From NCBI RefSeq assembly GCF_023856365.1, contig NC_064538.1, forward strand, positions 9,659,435 to 9,723,434: a DNA stretch of 64,000 nt, given 5' to 3'. The stretch's first letter is position 1. Every line of letters starts with the position of its first letter. This stretch comes from Brienomyrus brachyistius. Taxonomy: Eukaryota; Chordata; Actinopteri; Osteoglossiformes; Mormyridae. Position numbers and translations under genes: made by a program. Shown in pieces: positions 25,470-38,427 of this stretch. The notes below the pieces were generated by a model. That model was not told the DNA's origin. It ran no database searches and worked only from the letters and a program-made list of their open reading frames with translations.

Positions 25470-26930
25470 TTACTGTGCTTCTCCTTGAGCTGCTGTTTCT
25501 CTGACAAAGTCCTCCCCCTTCCTGATGGAGGCCTTTAGTTCATTCAGTGCTTCCGCCACAAGTTTTTCCTCAAATGCGGAGAGCTTTCCAAGGCCCTGCT
25601 TCCTCTTCACTCCGTTGGTGCCGAGGAGGAGAGGGGTGGAGAAATATGTGCATTTGCCTTCCTCTGACCTGACGAATGCACATTCCTTGAACCCCTCTTT
25701 GCCATTCATGGAATCCAGCAGGGACAAGGCGAACATAGCCCCTGCATACGCCATGGAGAGGGTGGCAGAGCCTGCCCCAGCCTTAGCCTTCACGACCTCA
25801 GTACCTGCCTCTTGGATTGGGTGCGTCAAGGCAGCAAGCGTATCCTCGGTGAACTCCGCTTTGGGAGTGCAATGAGATAACAGAGGAATGATAGTCTTGC
25901 CCGCATGGCCACCAACTACGGGAACATTGACGTGTGACGGATCCAGTCCTGTGAGTTCTGCCACAAAGGTGTTAGCCCTGACGATGTCCAAAGTTGTCAT
26001 ACCAAACAGCCGCTTAGGGTTGTAAACTCCATGCTTTTTAAGGATGTCCGGAACAATGAGAACAGTGAAGTTTACTGGGTTGGTGATTATGCACAACATT
26101 GCGTCAGGGCAGTTGCGGGCACAGGCGTCAGCCAGGGTGGCCACGATGGAGGCGTTGATGTCAAATAGATCATCTCGCGTCATCCCGGGCTTCCTGGGCA
26201 CTACAGCGGGAATGAGGACAACCTCACTCCCCTTCAGAGCTTCTGGGAGTTGCTCTGGTCCGACATAGCCAGTGACCTGGGCCCTGGTCTCAATGTGGCT
26301 AAGGTCAGCAGCAACACCGAGGGTATGGACAATATCATACAAGGGAGAGCTGACTCACCAGGTTTAACGACAGAACACTGGGGAAAGGTCCAACGGTCCT
26401 TTATTGGGGCAAATCAGAGAGAAGTCCAAACAAGCAGGGTCACAACCAAAATCCGTCCGATCCGTAATACCGAAGTCAAAGGGAAAACCGTAATCGTAGT
26501 CAGGTCGGGTGCCGTTAGGTCGAAGATCTGGGAGATCTGTCCGAGGACGCGGACAGGACGCATAGGGAGCAAACATGAGGGAAGATCTGGGCTGCGGCGG
26601 ACAGGAGCGGGAAGGGTCCGGGGGTGCAGGAAGTGGGAGCAGGGAGAGTCGGGGGGATTGGAACTGGAACAGAGACACAGGAAGAGGTTGCTCAGAAATT
26701 GCATTCTAACGATATCTTGGACGGAGTGATCGTCGTGCAAGGTTTAAGTAGTGAAGGGGGGTGTGGCTTCGATTGGTCGCAGCTGCCGGTGTGACACCAG
26801 GGCACTCCTTTTCAGCAGCAAGGACAGGGGCTTGCAGATGCCCCCGAATGCACCCAACACTGTTATCTTGGCAATATTCGGGGATACTCCAACCGATGAT
26901 TAGAGTTGATCTTGCAATGCAGGAAAACAT
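25470..26930 (-). pseudogene. U13: MDH2 retrocopy, type A, D-type
   Basis: D-type set. LTR marker 'gcaggaagtgg' and 5' flank marker 'agattctcc'. Counterpart of U17 in the 7558-bp block duplication. Body open for 290 codons; head frameshifted. Confidence 0.92.
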
Positions 26931-27278
26931 TCTGAGGACTGGTTTGCTGATAACAAAATGGAAATTATGTAGATTCTCCTTTGGTAATGGCACTAACATC
27001 CTGTACCACGGCTTATGCACAACTTATAGGGTCATAGCTCGGAAATAATACTGGACTTTTATAATAATTTTACTGTGAACATTTCAAAGCAACAACAATA
27101 AAATACACTACCATTCAATTGCTCTGTGGTTCCTGTCAATTCATTCAAATCTTTAGCCTTCTCCCACAGAGGTTACCTTCACACTCCTCTTTCAGTAGTA
27201 ATTTTTTTCCCATTTGAAACGATTGTCAATCCTTCTCTTTTAAATCCCAGAAATTTTGAAATGACTCCATTGCACTTT

Positions 27279-28738
27279 TTACTGTGCTTCTCCTTGAGCT
27301 GCTGTTTCTCTGACAAAGTCCTCCCCCTTCCTGATGGAGGCCTTTAGTTCATTCAGTGCTTCCGCCACAAGTTTTTCCTCAAATGCGGAGAGCTTTCCAA
27401 GGCCCTGCTTCCTCTTCACTCCGTTGGTGCCGAGGAGGAGAGGGGTGGAGAAATATGTGCATTTGCTTTCCTCTGACCTGACGAATGCACATTCCTTGAA
27501 ACCCTCTTTGCCATTCATGGCATCCAGCAGGGACAAGGCGAACATAGCCCCTGCATACGCCATGGAGAGGGTGGCAGAGCCTGCCCCAGCCTTAGCCTTC
27601 ACGACCTCAGTACCTACCTCTTGGATAGGGTGCGTCAAGGCAGCAAGCGTATCCTCGGTGAACTCCGCTTTGGGAGTGCAATGAGATAACAGAGGAATGA
27701 TAGTCTTGCCCGCATGGCCACCAACTACGGGAACATTGACGTGTGACGGATCCAGTCCTGTGAGTTCTGCCACAAAGGTGTTAGCCCTGACGATGTCCAA
27801 AGTTGTCATACCAAACAGCCGCTTAGGGTTGTAAACTCCATGCTTTTTAAGGATGCCCGGAACTATGAGAACAGTGAAGTTTACTGGGTTGGTGATTATG
27901 CACAACATTGCGTCAGGGCAGTTGCGGGCACAGGCGTCAGCCAGGGTGGCCACGATGGAGGCGTTGATGTCAAATAGATCATCTCGTGTCATCCCGGGCT
28001 TCCTGGGCACTACAGCGGGAATGACGACAACCTCACTCCCCTTCAGAGCTTCTGGGAGTTGCTCTGGTCCGACATAGCCAGTGACCTGGGCCCTGGTCTC
28101 AATGTGGCTAAGGTCAGCAGCAACACCGAGGGTATGGACAATATCATACAAGGGAGAGCTGACTCACCAGGTTTAACGACAGAACACTGGGGAAAGGTCC
28201 AACGGTCCTTTATTGGGGCAAATCAGAGAGAAGTCCAAACAAGCAGGGTCACAACCAAAATCCGTCCGATCCGTAATACCGAAGTCAAAGGGAAAACCGT
28301 AATCGTAGTCAGGTCGGGTGCCGTTAGGTCGAAGATCTGGGAGATCTGTCCGAGGACGCGGACAGGACGCATAGGGAGCAAACATGAGGGAAGATCTGGG
28401 CTGCGGCGGACAGGAGCGGGAAGGGTCCGGGGGTGCAGGAAGTGGGAGCAGGGAGAGTCGGGGGGATTGGAACTGGAACAGAGACACAGGAAGAGGTTGC
28501 TCAGAAATTGCATTCTAACGATATCTTGGACGGAGTGGTCGTCGTGCAAGGTTTAAGTAGTGAAGGGGGGTGTGGCTTCGATTGGTCGCAGCTGCCGGTG
28601 TGACACCAGGGCACTCCTTTTCAGCAGCAAGGACAGGGGCTTGCAGATGCCCCCGAATGCACCCAACACTGTTATCTTGGCAATATTCGGGATACTCCAA
28701 CCGATGATTAGAGTTGATCTTGCAATGCAGGAAAACAT
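27279..28738 (-). pseudogene. U14: MDH2 retrocopy, type A body with in-frame head
   Basis: G-type body with EVVVIPAVV instead of EVVLIPAVV. The head has CGGG, so the frame runs from the ATG at 28738 through IARSTLIIGWSIPNIAKI and VLGAFGGICKPL to the LTR, giving about 45 MDH2-like codons without a shift. On its minus-strand upstream side the flank switches to a type B segment at 28821. Counterpart of U18. Confidence 0.92.
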
Positions 28739-28820
28739 TCTGAGGACTGGTTTGCTGATAACAAAATGGAAATCATGTAGATTCTCCTTTGGTAATGGCA
28801 CTAACATCCTGTACCACGGC

Positions 28821-29902
28821 TCCCAGTTGAGACCAACAAAAGATTTTTCATTAAAGAACTGGATTGAATTTAAGTTCAAGCAAATGCCCTGTAGTTAAAA
28901 GATTGCTATATAAACTTAGGCTTAGATGGAGTTTCTTAGCAGGTTTGGGTTGCATTCCCAAGCACGCAAGCAAGCATTCCCCACACGAGGATCAGATGAG
29001 CTGGGCATGACAACCTTGGCATTGTTCTGGGATGCTCCAAGCGATGCTCAGGGCTGATCTTGCAATGCGGGAAATATTCTGAGGACTGGTTTGCTGATAA
29101 GTTTAAAACAATATGGAAATCATGCAGATTCTCTCTTAGTAATGGCACTAATGGCACCACGGCTTCCAGTTGAGACCGACAAAAGACTTTTGATTAAAGG
29201 ACTGGAATAAATTAAAGTTCAAGCAAATGGCCCGTGGTAAGAAGAGTGCTATATAAATTTAGCCTTAGATGGAGTTTCCTACCTGGTTTGGGCTGTATTC
29301 CCAAGCACCACTGTTGTTTTCTACCTAAATTTCAGGACAGTACATGTTTGCAACAGTCAAATCCTGCTTGTTCCCATCAATCAGGGAATACTTATATCAC
29401 ACAAAAGCAGTCCAGCAGAAAGCCTGTGTTAGAAGGAATTTTTGTGGCGCTGCCCTTGATCAGCAGAAAATCAGCAGAAGTTCAGCAGAAATTCCTCCCC
29501 TTTCTTGATGGAGGCCTTCAACTCACACAACGCTTCCCTCACCAGCTTCTCCTCAAAGGCGGAGAGCTTGGCAAGGCCCAGGTTGTTTTCAATTCCATGT
29601 TTCCTGAGGAAGAGAGGGATAGAGAAGTATTTGCATTCGCTTATCTCGAATCTCACAAATGCATACTCGACAACCTCCTCTTTGCCATTCATAGTGTCCA
29701 GCAGAGAGAAGGTGAACCTAGCTCCCGCATACGTCATTGAGAGTGTGGTAGAGCCTGTCCCAACCCTACAATGATGGTGTGGCTATTGAACAGGTCATCG
29801 CAAGTCATTCCGGGCTTCCTGGCCACTCCAGCAGAAAGGAGCACAACTTCGCACCCCTTCAGAACTACATCAAGTTGCTTTGAGCCGATGTAGCCAGTGA
29901 CC
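28821..29902 (-). repeat. Type B segment: captured second MDH2 copy (1082 bp replacing 759 bp)
   Basis: Relative to an A unit, sequence switches at 28820/28821 (after 'gtaccacggc') and returns at 29902/29903 ('gccagtgacc' to 'acaaaggtgttag', with a shared CC). Content on the minus strand: the C-terminal half of a second MDH2 copy (29902-29471); a 3'-tail-like repeat (about 29330-29480); a flank copy (29156-29306); a decayed head (29077-28991) whose ATG is ATA and which reads on to NNAKVVMPSS in a shifted frame; and a second flank copy (28813-28961), about 83-85% similar to the first by eye. The same segment occurs at 36379-37460, 38510-39591, 40641-41722, 46393-47474 and 52142-53223. A slightly different version sits at the right array edge from 57892, where it continues into its native MDH2 sequence. 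Confidence 0.88.
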
Positions 29903-30870
29903 ACAAAGGTGTTAGCCCTGACGATGTCCAAAGTTGTCATACCAAAGAGCCGCTTAGGGTTGTAAACTCCATGCTTTTTAAGGATGCCCGGAACTATGAG
30001 AACAGTGAAGTTTACTGGGTTGGTGATTATGCACAACATTGCGTCAGGGCAGTTGCGGGCACAGGCGTCAGCCAGGGTGGCCACGATGGAGGCGTTGATG
30101 TCAAATAGATCATCTCGTGTCATCCCGGGCTTCCTGGGCACTACAGCGGGAATGACGACAACCTCACTCCCCTTCAGAGCTTCTGGGAGTTGCTCTGGTC
30201 CGACATAGCCAGTGACCTGGGCCCTGGTCTCAATGTGGCTAAGGTCAGCAGCAACACCGAGGGTATGGACAATATCATACAAGGGAGAGCTGACTCACCA
30301 GGTTTAACGACAGAACACTGGGGAAAGGTCCAACGGTCCTTTATTGGGGCAAATCAGAGAGAAGTCCAAACAAGCAGGGTCACAACCAAAATCCGTCCGA
30401 TCCGTAATACCGAAGTCAAAGGGAAAACCGTAATCGTAGTCAGGTCGGGTGCCGTTAGGTCGAAGATCTGGGAGATCTGTCCGAGGACGCGGACAGGACG
30501 CATAGGGAGCAAACATGAGGGAAGATCTGGGCTGTGGCGGACAGGAGCGGGAAGGGTCCGGGGGTGCAGGATGTGGGAGCAGGGAGAGTCGGGGGGATTG
30601 GAACTGGAACAGAGACACAGGAAGAGGTTGCTCAGAAATTGCATTCTAACGATATCTTGGACGGAGTGATCGTCGTGCAAGGTTTAAGTAGTGAAGGGGG
30701 GTGTGGCTTCGATTGGTCGCAGCTGCCGGTGTGACACCAGGGCACTCCTTTTCAGCAGCAAGGACAGGGGCTTGCAGATGCCCCCGAATGCACCCAACAC
30801 TGTTATCTTGGCAATATTCGGGGATACTCCAACCGATGATTAGAGTTGATCTTGCAATGCAGGAAAACAT
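29471..30870 (-). pseudogene. U15: chimeric type B MDH2 pseudogene
   Basis: The body starts like an A unit (G-type, EVVVIP) and runs to IVRANTFV, then joins in frame to [18 protein letters not shown] of the second copy. Residues from GYVGPEQ onward are thus partly repeated as GYIGSKQ. The frame ends after [17 protein letters not shown]. The rest ([16 protein letters not shown] to [11 protein letters not shown]) lies in another frame across a deletion of about 110 codons. MTRDD is MTCDD in the second copy, which loses a substrate Arg. The chimera lacks the GGH motif altogether. Head frameshifted (CGGGG). Confidence 0.9.
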
Positions 30871-31218
30871 TCTGAGGACTGGTTTGCTGATAACAAAATG
30901 GAAATTATGTAGATTATCCTTTGGTAATGGCACTAACATCCTGTACCACGGCTTATGCACAACTTATAGGGTCATAGCTCGGAAATAATACTGGACTTTT
31001 ATAATAATTTTACTGTGAACATTTCAAAGCAACAACAATAAAATACACTACCATTCAATTGCTCTGTGGTTCCTGTCAATTCATTCAAATCTTTAGCCTT
31101 CTCCCACAGAGGTTACCTTCACACTCCTCTTTCAGTAGTAATTTTTTTCCCATTTGAAACGATTGTCAATCCTTCTCTTTTAAATCCCAGAAATTTTGAA
31201 ATGACTCCATTGCACTTT

Positions 31219-32679
31219 TTACTGTGCTTCTCCTTGAGCTGCTGTTTCTCTGACAAAGTCCTCCCCCTTCCTGATGGAGGCCTTTAGTTCATTCAGTGCT
31301 TCCGCCACAAGTTTTTCCTCAAATGCGGAGAGCTTTCCAAGGCCCTGCTTCCTCTTCACTCCGTTGGTGCCGAGGAGGAGAGGGGTGGAGAAATATGTGC
31401 ATTTGCCTTCCTCTGACCTGACGAATGCACATTCCTTGAACCCCTCTTTGCCATTCATGGAATCCAGCAGGGACAAGGCGAACATAGCCCCTGCATACGC
31501 CATGGAGAGGGTGGCAGAGCCTGCCCCAGCCTTAGCCTTCACGACCTCAGTACCTGCCTCTTGGATTGGGTGCGTCAAGGCAGCAAGCGTATCCTCGGTG
31601 AACTCCGCTTTGGGAGTGCAATGAGATAACAGAGGAATGATAGTCTTGCCCGCATGGCCACCAACTACGGGAACATTGACGTGTGACGGATCCAGTCCTG
31701 TGAGTTCTGCCACAAAGGTGTTAGCCCTGACGATGTCCAAAGTTGTCATACCAAACAGCCGCTTAGGGTTGTAAACTCCATGCTTTTTAAGGATGTCCGG
31801 AACAATGAGAACAGTGAAGTTTACTGGGTTGGTGATTATGCACAACATTGCGTCAGGGCAGTTGCGGGCACAGGCGTCAGCCAGGGTGGCCACGATGGAG
31901 GCGTTGATGTCAAATAGATCATCTCGCGTCATCCCGGGCTTCCTGGGCACTACAGCGGGAATGAGGACAACCTCACTCCCCTTCAGAGCTTCTGGGAGTT
32001 GCTCTGGTCCGACATAGCCAGTGACCTGGGCCCTGGTCTCAATGTGGCTAAGGTCAGCAGCAACACCGAGGGTATGGACAATATCATACAAGGGAGAGCT
32101 GACTCACCAGGTTTAACGACAGAACACTGGGGAAAGGTCCAACGGTCCTTTATTGGGGCAAATCAGAGAGAAGTCCAAACAAGCAGGGTCACAACCAAAA
32201 TCCGTCCGATCCGTAATACCGAAGTCAAAGGGAAAACCGTAATCGTAGTCAGGTCGGGTGCCGTTAGGTCGAAGATCTGGGAGATCTGTCCGAGGACGCG
32301 GACAGGACGCATAGGGAGCAAACATGAGGGAAGATCTGGGCTGCGGCGGACAGGAGCGGGAAGGGTCCGGGGGTGCAGGATGTGGGAGCAGGGAGAGTCG
32401 GGGGGATTGGAACTGGAACAGAGACACAGGAAGAGGTTGCTCAGAAATTGCATTCTAACGATATCTTGGACGGAGTGATCGTCGTGCAAGGTTTAAGTAG
32501 TGAAGGGGGGTGTGGCTTCGATTGGTCGCAGCTGCCGGTGTGACACCAGGGCACTCCTTTTCAGCAGCAAGGACAGGGGCTTGCAGATGCCCCCGAATGC
32601 ACCCAACACTGTTATCTTGGCAATATTCGGGGATACTCCAACCGATGATTAGAGTTGATCTTGCAATGCAGGAAAACAT
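31219..32679 (-). pseudogene. U16: MDH2 retrocopy, type A, D-type
   Basis: Counterpart of U12 in the second 7558-bp block, but with the 'agattctcc' flank marker that U12 lacks. Body open for 290 codons, with the substrate and catalytic residues retained; head frameshifted. Confidence 0.92.
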
Positions 32680-33027
32680 TCTGAGGACTGGTTTGCTGAT
32701 AACAAAATGGAAATTATGTAGATTCTCCTTTGGTAATGGCACTAACATCCTGTACCACGGCTTATGCACAACTTATAGGGTCATAGCTCGGAAATAATAC
32801 TGGACTTTTATAATAATTTTACTGTGAACATTTCAAAGCAACAACAATAAAATACACTACCATTCAATTGCTCTGTGGTTCCTGTCAATTCATTCAAATC
32901 TTTAGCCTTCTCCCACAGAGGTTACCTTCACACTCCTCTTTCAGTAGTAATTTTTTTCCCATTTGAAACGATTGTCAATCCTTCTCTTTTAAATCCCAGA
33001 AATTTTGAAATGACTCCATTGCACTTT

Positions 33028-34488
33028 TTACTGTGCTTCTCCTTGAGCTGCTGTTTCTCTGACAAAGTCCTCCCCCTTCCTGATGGAGGCCTTTAGTTCA
33101 TTCAGTGCTTCCGCCACAAGTTTTTCCTCAAATGCGGAGAGCTTTCCAAGGCCCTGCTTCCTCTTCACTCCGTTGGTGCCGAGGAGGAGAGGGGTGGAGA
33201 AATATGTGCATTTGCCTTCCTCTGACCTGACGAATGCACATTCCTTGAACCCCTCTTTGCCATTCATGGAATCCAGCAGGGACAAGGCGAACATAGCCCC
33301 TGCATACGCCATGGAGAGGGTGGCAGAGCCTGCCCCAGCCTTAGCCTTCACGACCTCAGTACCTGCCTCTTGGATTGGGTGCGTCAAGGCAGCAAGCGTA
33401 TCCTCGGTGAACTCCGCTTTGGGAGTGCAATGAGATAACAGAGGAATGATAGTCTTGCCCGCATGGCCACCAACTACGGGAACATTGACGTGTGACGGAT
33501 CCAGTCCTGTGAGTTCTGCCACAAAGGTGTTAGCCCTGACGATGTCCAAAGTTGTCATACCAAACAGCCGCTTAGGGTTGTAAACTCCATGCTTTTTAAG
33601 GATGTCCGGAACAATGAGAACAGTGAAGTTTACTGGGTTGGTGATTATGCACAACATTGCGTCAGGGCAGTTGCGGGCACAGGCGTCAGCCAGGGTGGCC
33701 ACGATGGAGGCGTTGATGTCAAATAGATCATCTCGCGTCATCCCGGGCTTCCTGGGCACTACAGCGGGAATGAGGACAACCTCACTCCCCTTCAGAGCTT
33801 CTGGGAGTTGCTCTGGTCCGACATAGCCAGTGACCTGGGCCCTGGTCTCAATGTGGCTAAGGTCAGCAGCAACACCGAGGGTATGGACAATATCATACAA
33901 GGGAGAGCTGACTCACCAGGTTTAACGACAGAACACTGGGGAAAGGTCCAACGGTCCTTTATTGGGGCAAATCAGAGAGAAGTCCAAACAAGCAGGGTCA
34001 CAACCAAAATCCGTCCGATCCGTAATACCGAAGTCAAAGGGAAAACCGTAATCGTAGTCAGGTCGGGTGCCGTTAGGTCGAAGATCTGGGAGATCTGTCC
34101 GAGGACGCGGACAGGACGCATAGGGAGCAAACATGAGGGAAGATCTGGGCTGCGGCGGACAGGAGCGGGAAGGGTCCGGGGGTGCAGGAAGTGGGAGCAG
34201 GGAGAGTCGGGGGGATTGGAACTGGAACAGAGACACAGGAAGAGGTTGCTCAGAAATTGCATTCTAACGATATCTTGGACGGAGTGATCGTCGTGCAAGG
34301 TTTAAGTAGTGAAGGGGGGTGTGGCTTCGATTGGTCGCAGCTGCCGGTGTGACACCAGGGCACTCCTTTTCAGCAGCAAGGACAGGGGCTTGCAGATGCC
34401 CCCGAATGCACCCAACACTGTTATCTTGGCAATATTCGGGGATACTCCAACCGATGATTAGAGTTGATCTTGCAATGCAGGAAAACAT
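33028..34488 (-). pseudogene. U17: MDH2 retrocopy, type A, D-type
   Basis: Counterpart of U13, sharing the 'gcaggaagtgg' LTR marker. Body open for 290 codons; head frameshifted. Confidence 0.92.
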
Positions 34489-34836
34489 TCTGAGGACTGG
34501 TTTGCTGATAACAAAATGGAAATTATGTAGATTCTCCTTTGGTAATGGCACTAACATCCTGTACCACGGCTTATGCACAACTTATAGGGTCATAGCTCGG
34601 AAATAATACTGGACTTTTATAATAATTTTACTGTGAACATTTCAAAGCAACAACAATAAAATACACTACCATTCAATTGCTCTGTGGTTCCTGTCAATTC
34701 ATTCAAATCTTTAGCCTTCTCCCACAGAGGTTACCTTCACACTCCTCTTTCAGTAGTAATTTTTTTCCCATTTGAAACGATTGTCAATCCTTCTCTTTTA
34801 AATCCCAGAAATTTTGAAATGACTCCATTGCACTTT

Positions 34837-36296
34837 TTACTGTGCTTCTCCTTGAGCTGCTGTTTCTCTGACAAAGTCCTCCCCCTTCCTGATGGAGGCC
34901 TTTAGTTCATTCAGTGCTTCCGCCACAAGTTTTTCCTCAAATGCGGAGAGCTTTCCAAGGCCCTGCTTCCTCTTCACTCCGTTGGTGCCGAGGAGGAGAG
35001 GGGTGGAGAAATATGTGCATTTGCTTTCCTCTGACCTGACGAATGCACATTCCTTGAAACCCTCTTTGCCATTCATGGCATCCAGCAGGGACAAGGCGAA
35101 CATAGCCCCTGCATACGCCATGGAGAGGGTGGCAGAGCCTGCCCCAGCCTTAGCCTTCACGACCTCAGTACCTACCTCTTGGATAGGGTGCGTCAAGGCA
35201 GCAAGCGTATCCTCGGTGAACTCCGCTTTGGGAGTGCAATGAGATAACAGAGGAATGATAGTCTTGCCCGCATGGCCACCAACTACGGGAACATTGACGT
35301 GTGACGGATCCAGTCCTGTGAGTTCTGCCACAAAGGTGTTAGCCCTGACGATGTCCAAAGTTGTCATACCAAACAGCCGCTTAGGGTTGTAAACTCCATG
35401 CTTTTTAAGGATGCCCGGAACTATGAGAACAGTGAAGTTTACTGGGTTGGTGATTATGCACAACATTGCGTCAGGGCAGTTGCGGGCACAGGCGTCAGCC
35501 AGGGTGGCCACGATGGAGGCGTTGATGTCAAATAGATCATCTCGTGTCATCCCGGGCTTCCTGGGCACTACAGCGGGAATGACGACAACCTCACTCCCCT
35601 TCAGAGCTTCTGGGAGTTGCTCTGGTCCGACATAGCCAGTGACCTGGGCCCTGGTCTCAATGTGGCTAAGGTCAGCAGCAACACCGAGGGTATGGACAAT
35701 ATCATACAAGGGAGAGCTGACTCACCAGGTTTAACGACAGAACACTGGGGAAAGGTCCAACGGTCCTTTATTGGGGCAAATCAGAGAGAAGTCCAAACAA
35801 GCAGGGTCACAACCAAAATCCGTCCGATCCGTAATACCGAAGTCAAAGGGAAAACCGTAATCGTAGTCAGGTCGGGTGCCGTTAGGTCGAAGATCTGGGA
35901 GATCTGTCCGAGGACGCGGACAGGACGCATAGGGAGCAAACATGAGGGAAGATCTGGGCTGCGGCGGACAGGAGCGGGAAGGGTCCGGGGGTGCAGGAAG
36001 TGGGAGCAGGGAGAGTCGGGGGGATTGGAACTGGAACAGAGACACAGGAAGAGGTTGCTCAGAAATTGCATTCTAACGATATCTTGGACGGAGTGGTCGT
36101 CGTGCAAGGTTTAAGTAGTGAAGGGGGGTGTGGCTTCGATTGGTCGCAGCTGCCGGTGTGACACCAGGGCACTCCTTTTCAGCAGCAAGGACAGGGGCTT
36201 GCAGATGCCCCCGAATGCACCCAACACTGTTATCTTGGCAATATTCGGGATACTCCAACCGATGATTAGAGTTGATCTTGCAATGCAGGAAAACAT
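34837..36296 (-). pseudogene. U18: MDH2 retrocopy, type A body with in-frame head
   Basis: Counterpart of U14: G-type, EVVVIP, CGGG head in frame, followed upstream by a type B segment at 36379. Body open for 290 codons. Confidence 0.92.
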
Positions 36297-37028
36297 TCTG
36301 AGGACTGGTTTGCTGATAACAAAATGGAAATCATGTAGATTCTCCTTTGGTAATGGCACTAACATCCTGTACCACGGCTCCCAGTTGAGACCAACAAAAG
36401 ATTTTTCATTAAAGAACTGGATTGAATTTAAGTTCAAGCAAATGCCCTGTAGTTAAAAGATTGCTATATAAACTTAGGCTTAGATGGAGTTTCTTAGCAG
36501 GTTTGGGTTGCATTCCCAAGCACGCAAGCAAGCATTCCCCACACGAGGATCAGATGAGCTGGGCATGACAACCTTGGCATTGTTCTGGGATGCTCCAAGC
36601 GATGCTCAGGGCTGATCTTGCAATGCGGGAAATATTCTGAGGACTGGTTTGCTGATAAGTTTAAAACAATATGGAAATCATGCAGATTCTCTCTTAGTAA
36701 TGGCACTAATGGCACCACGGCTTCCAGTTGAGACCGACAAAAGACTTTTGATTAAAGGACTGGAATAAATTAAAGTTCAAGCAAATGGCCCGTGGTAAGA
36801 AGAGTGCTATATAAATTTAGCCTTAGATGGAGTTTCCTACCTGGTTTGGGCTGTATTCCCAAGCACCACTGTTGTTTTCTACCTAAATTTCAGGACAGTA
36901 CATGTTTGCAACAGTCAAATCCTGCTTGTTCCCATCAATCAGGGAATACTTATATCACACAAAAGCAGTCCAGCAGAAAGCCTGTGTTAGAAGGAATTTT
37001 TGTGGCGCTGCCCTTGATCAGCAGAAAA

Positions 37029-38427
37029 TCAGCAGAAGTTCAGCAGAAATTCCTCCCCTTTCTTGATGGAGGCCTTCAACTCACACAACGCTTCCCTCAC
37101 CAGCTTCTCCTCAAAGGCGGAGAGCTTGGCAAGGCCCAGGTTGTTTTCAATTCCATGTTTCCTGAGGAAGAGAGGGATAGAGAAGTATTTGCATTCGCTT
37201 ATCTCGAATCTCACAAATGCATACTCGACAACCTCCTCTTTGCCATTCATAGTGTCCAGCAGAGAGAAGGTGAACCTAGCTCCCGCATACGTCATTGAGA
37301 GTGTGGTAGAGCCTGTCCCAACCCTACAATGATGGTGTGGCTATTGAACAGGTCATCGCAAGTCATTCCGGGCTTCCTGGCCACTCCAGCAGAAAGGAGC
37401 ACAACTTCGCACCCCTTCAGAACTACATCAAGTTGCTTTGAGCCGATGTAGCCAGTGACCACAAAGGTGTTAGCCCTGACGATGTCCAAAGTTGTCATAC
37501 CAAAGAGCCGCTTAGGGTTGTAAACTCCATGCTTTTTAAGGATGCCCGGAACTATGAGAACAGTGAAGTTTACTGGGTTGGTGATTATGCACAACATTGC
37601 GTCAGGGCAGTTGCGGGCACAGGCGTCAGCCAGGGTGGCCACGATGGAGGCGTTGATGTCAAATAGATCATCTCGTGTCATCCCGGGCTTCCTGGGCACT
37701 ACAGCGGGAATGACGACAACCTCACTCCCCTTCAGAGCTTCTGGGAGTTGCTCTGGTCCGACATAGCCAGTGACCTGGGCCCTGGTCTCAATGTGGCTAA
37801 GGTCAGCAGCAACACCGAGGGTATGGACAATATCATACAAGGGAGAGCTGACTCACCAGGTTTAACGACAGAACACTGGGGAAAGGTCCAACGGTCCTTT
37901 ATTGGGGCAAATCAGAGAGAAGTCCAAACAAGCAGGGTCACAACCAAAATCCGTCCGATCCGTAATACCGAAGTCAAAGGGAAAACCGTAATCGTAGTCA
38001 GGTCGGGTGCCGTTAGGTCGAAGATCTGGGAGATCTGTCCGAGGACGCGGACAGGACGCATAGGGAGCAAACATGAGGGAAGATCTGGGCTGCGGCGGAC
38101 AGGAGCGGGAAGGGTCCGGGGGTGCAGGAAGTGGGAGCAGGGAGAGTCGGGGGGATTGGAACTGGAACAGAGACACAGGAAGAGGTTGCTCAGAAATTGC
38201 ATTCTAACGATATCTTGGACGGAGTGGTCGTCGTGCAAGGTTTAAGTAGTGAAGGGGGGTGTGGCTTCGATTGGTCGCAGCTGCCGGTGTGACACCAGGG
38301 CACTCCTTTTCAGCAGCAAGGACAGGGGCTTGCAGATGCCCCCGAATGCACCCAACACTGTTATCTTGGCAATATTCGGGATACTCCAACCGATGATTAG
38401 AGTTGATCTTGCAATGCAGGAAAACAT
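37029..38427 (-). pseudogene. U19: chimeric type B MDH2 pseudogene
   Basis: Same chimera as U15 with EVVVIP, but the head is in frame (CGGG) and is itself followed by another type B segment. It is the first of three consecutive B units (U19, U20, U21) at 2131-bp spacing. Confidence 0.9.

Larger units (their letters stand above)
23661..38427 (-). repeat. 7558-bp higher-order duplication (U12-U15 and U16-U19)
   Basis: Body stops at 23661, 25470, 27279 and the B joint at 29734 recur exactly 7558 bp later at 31219, 33028, 34837 and 37292. The order of variants (D, D, G with EVVVIP, then B) is the same in both blocks. Confidence 0.85.
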
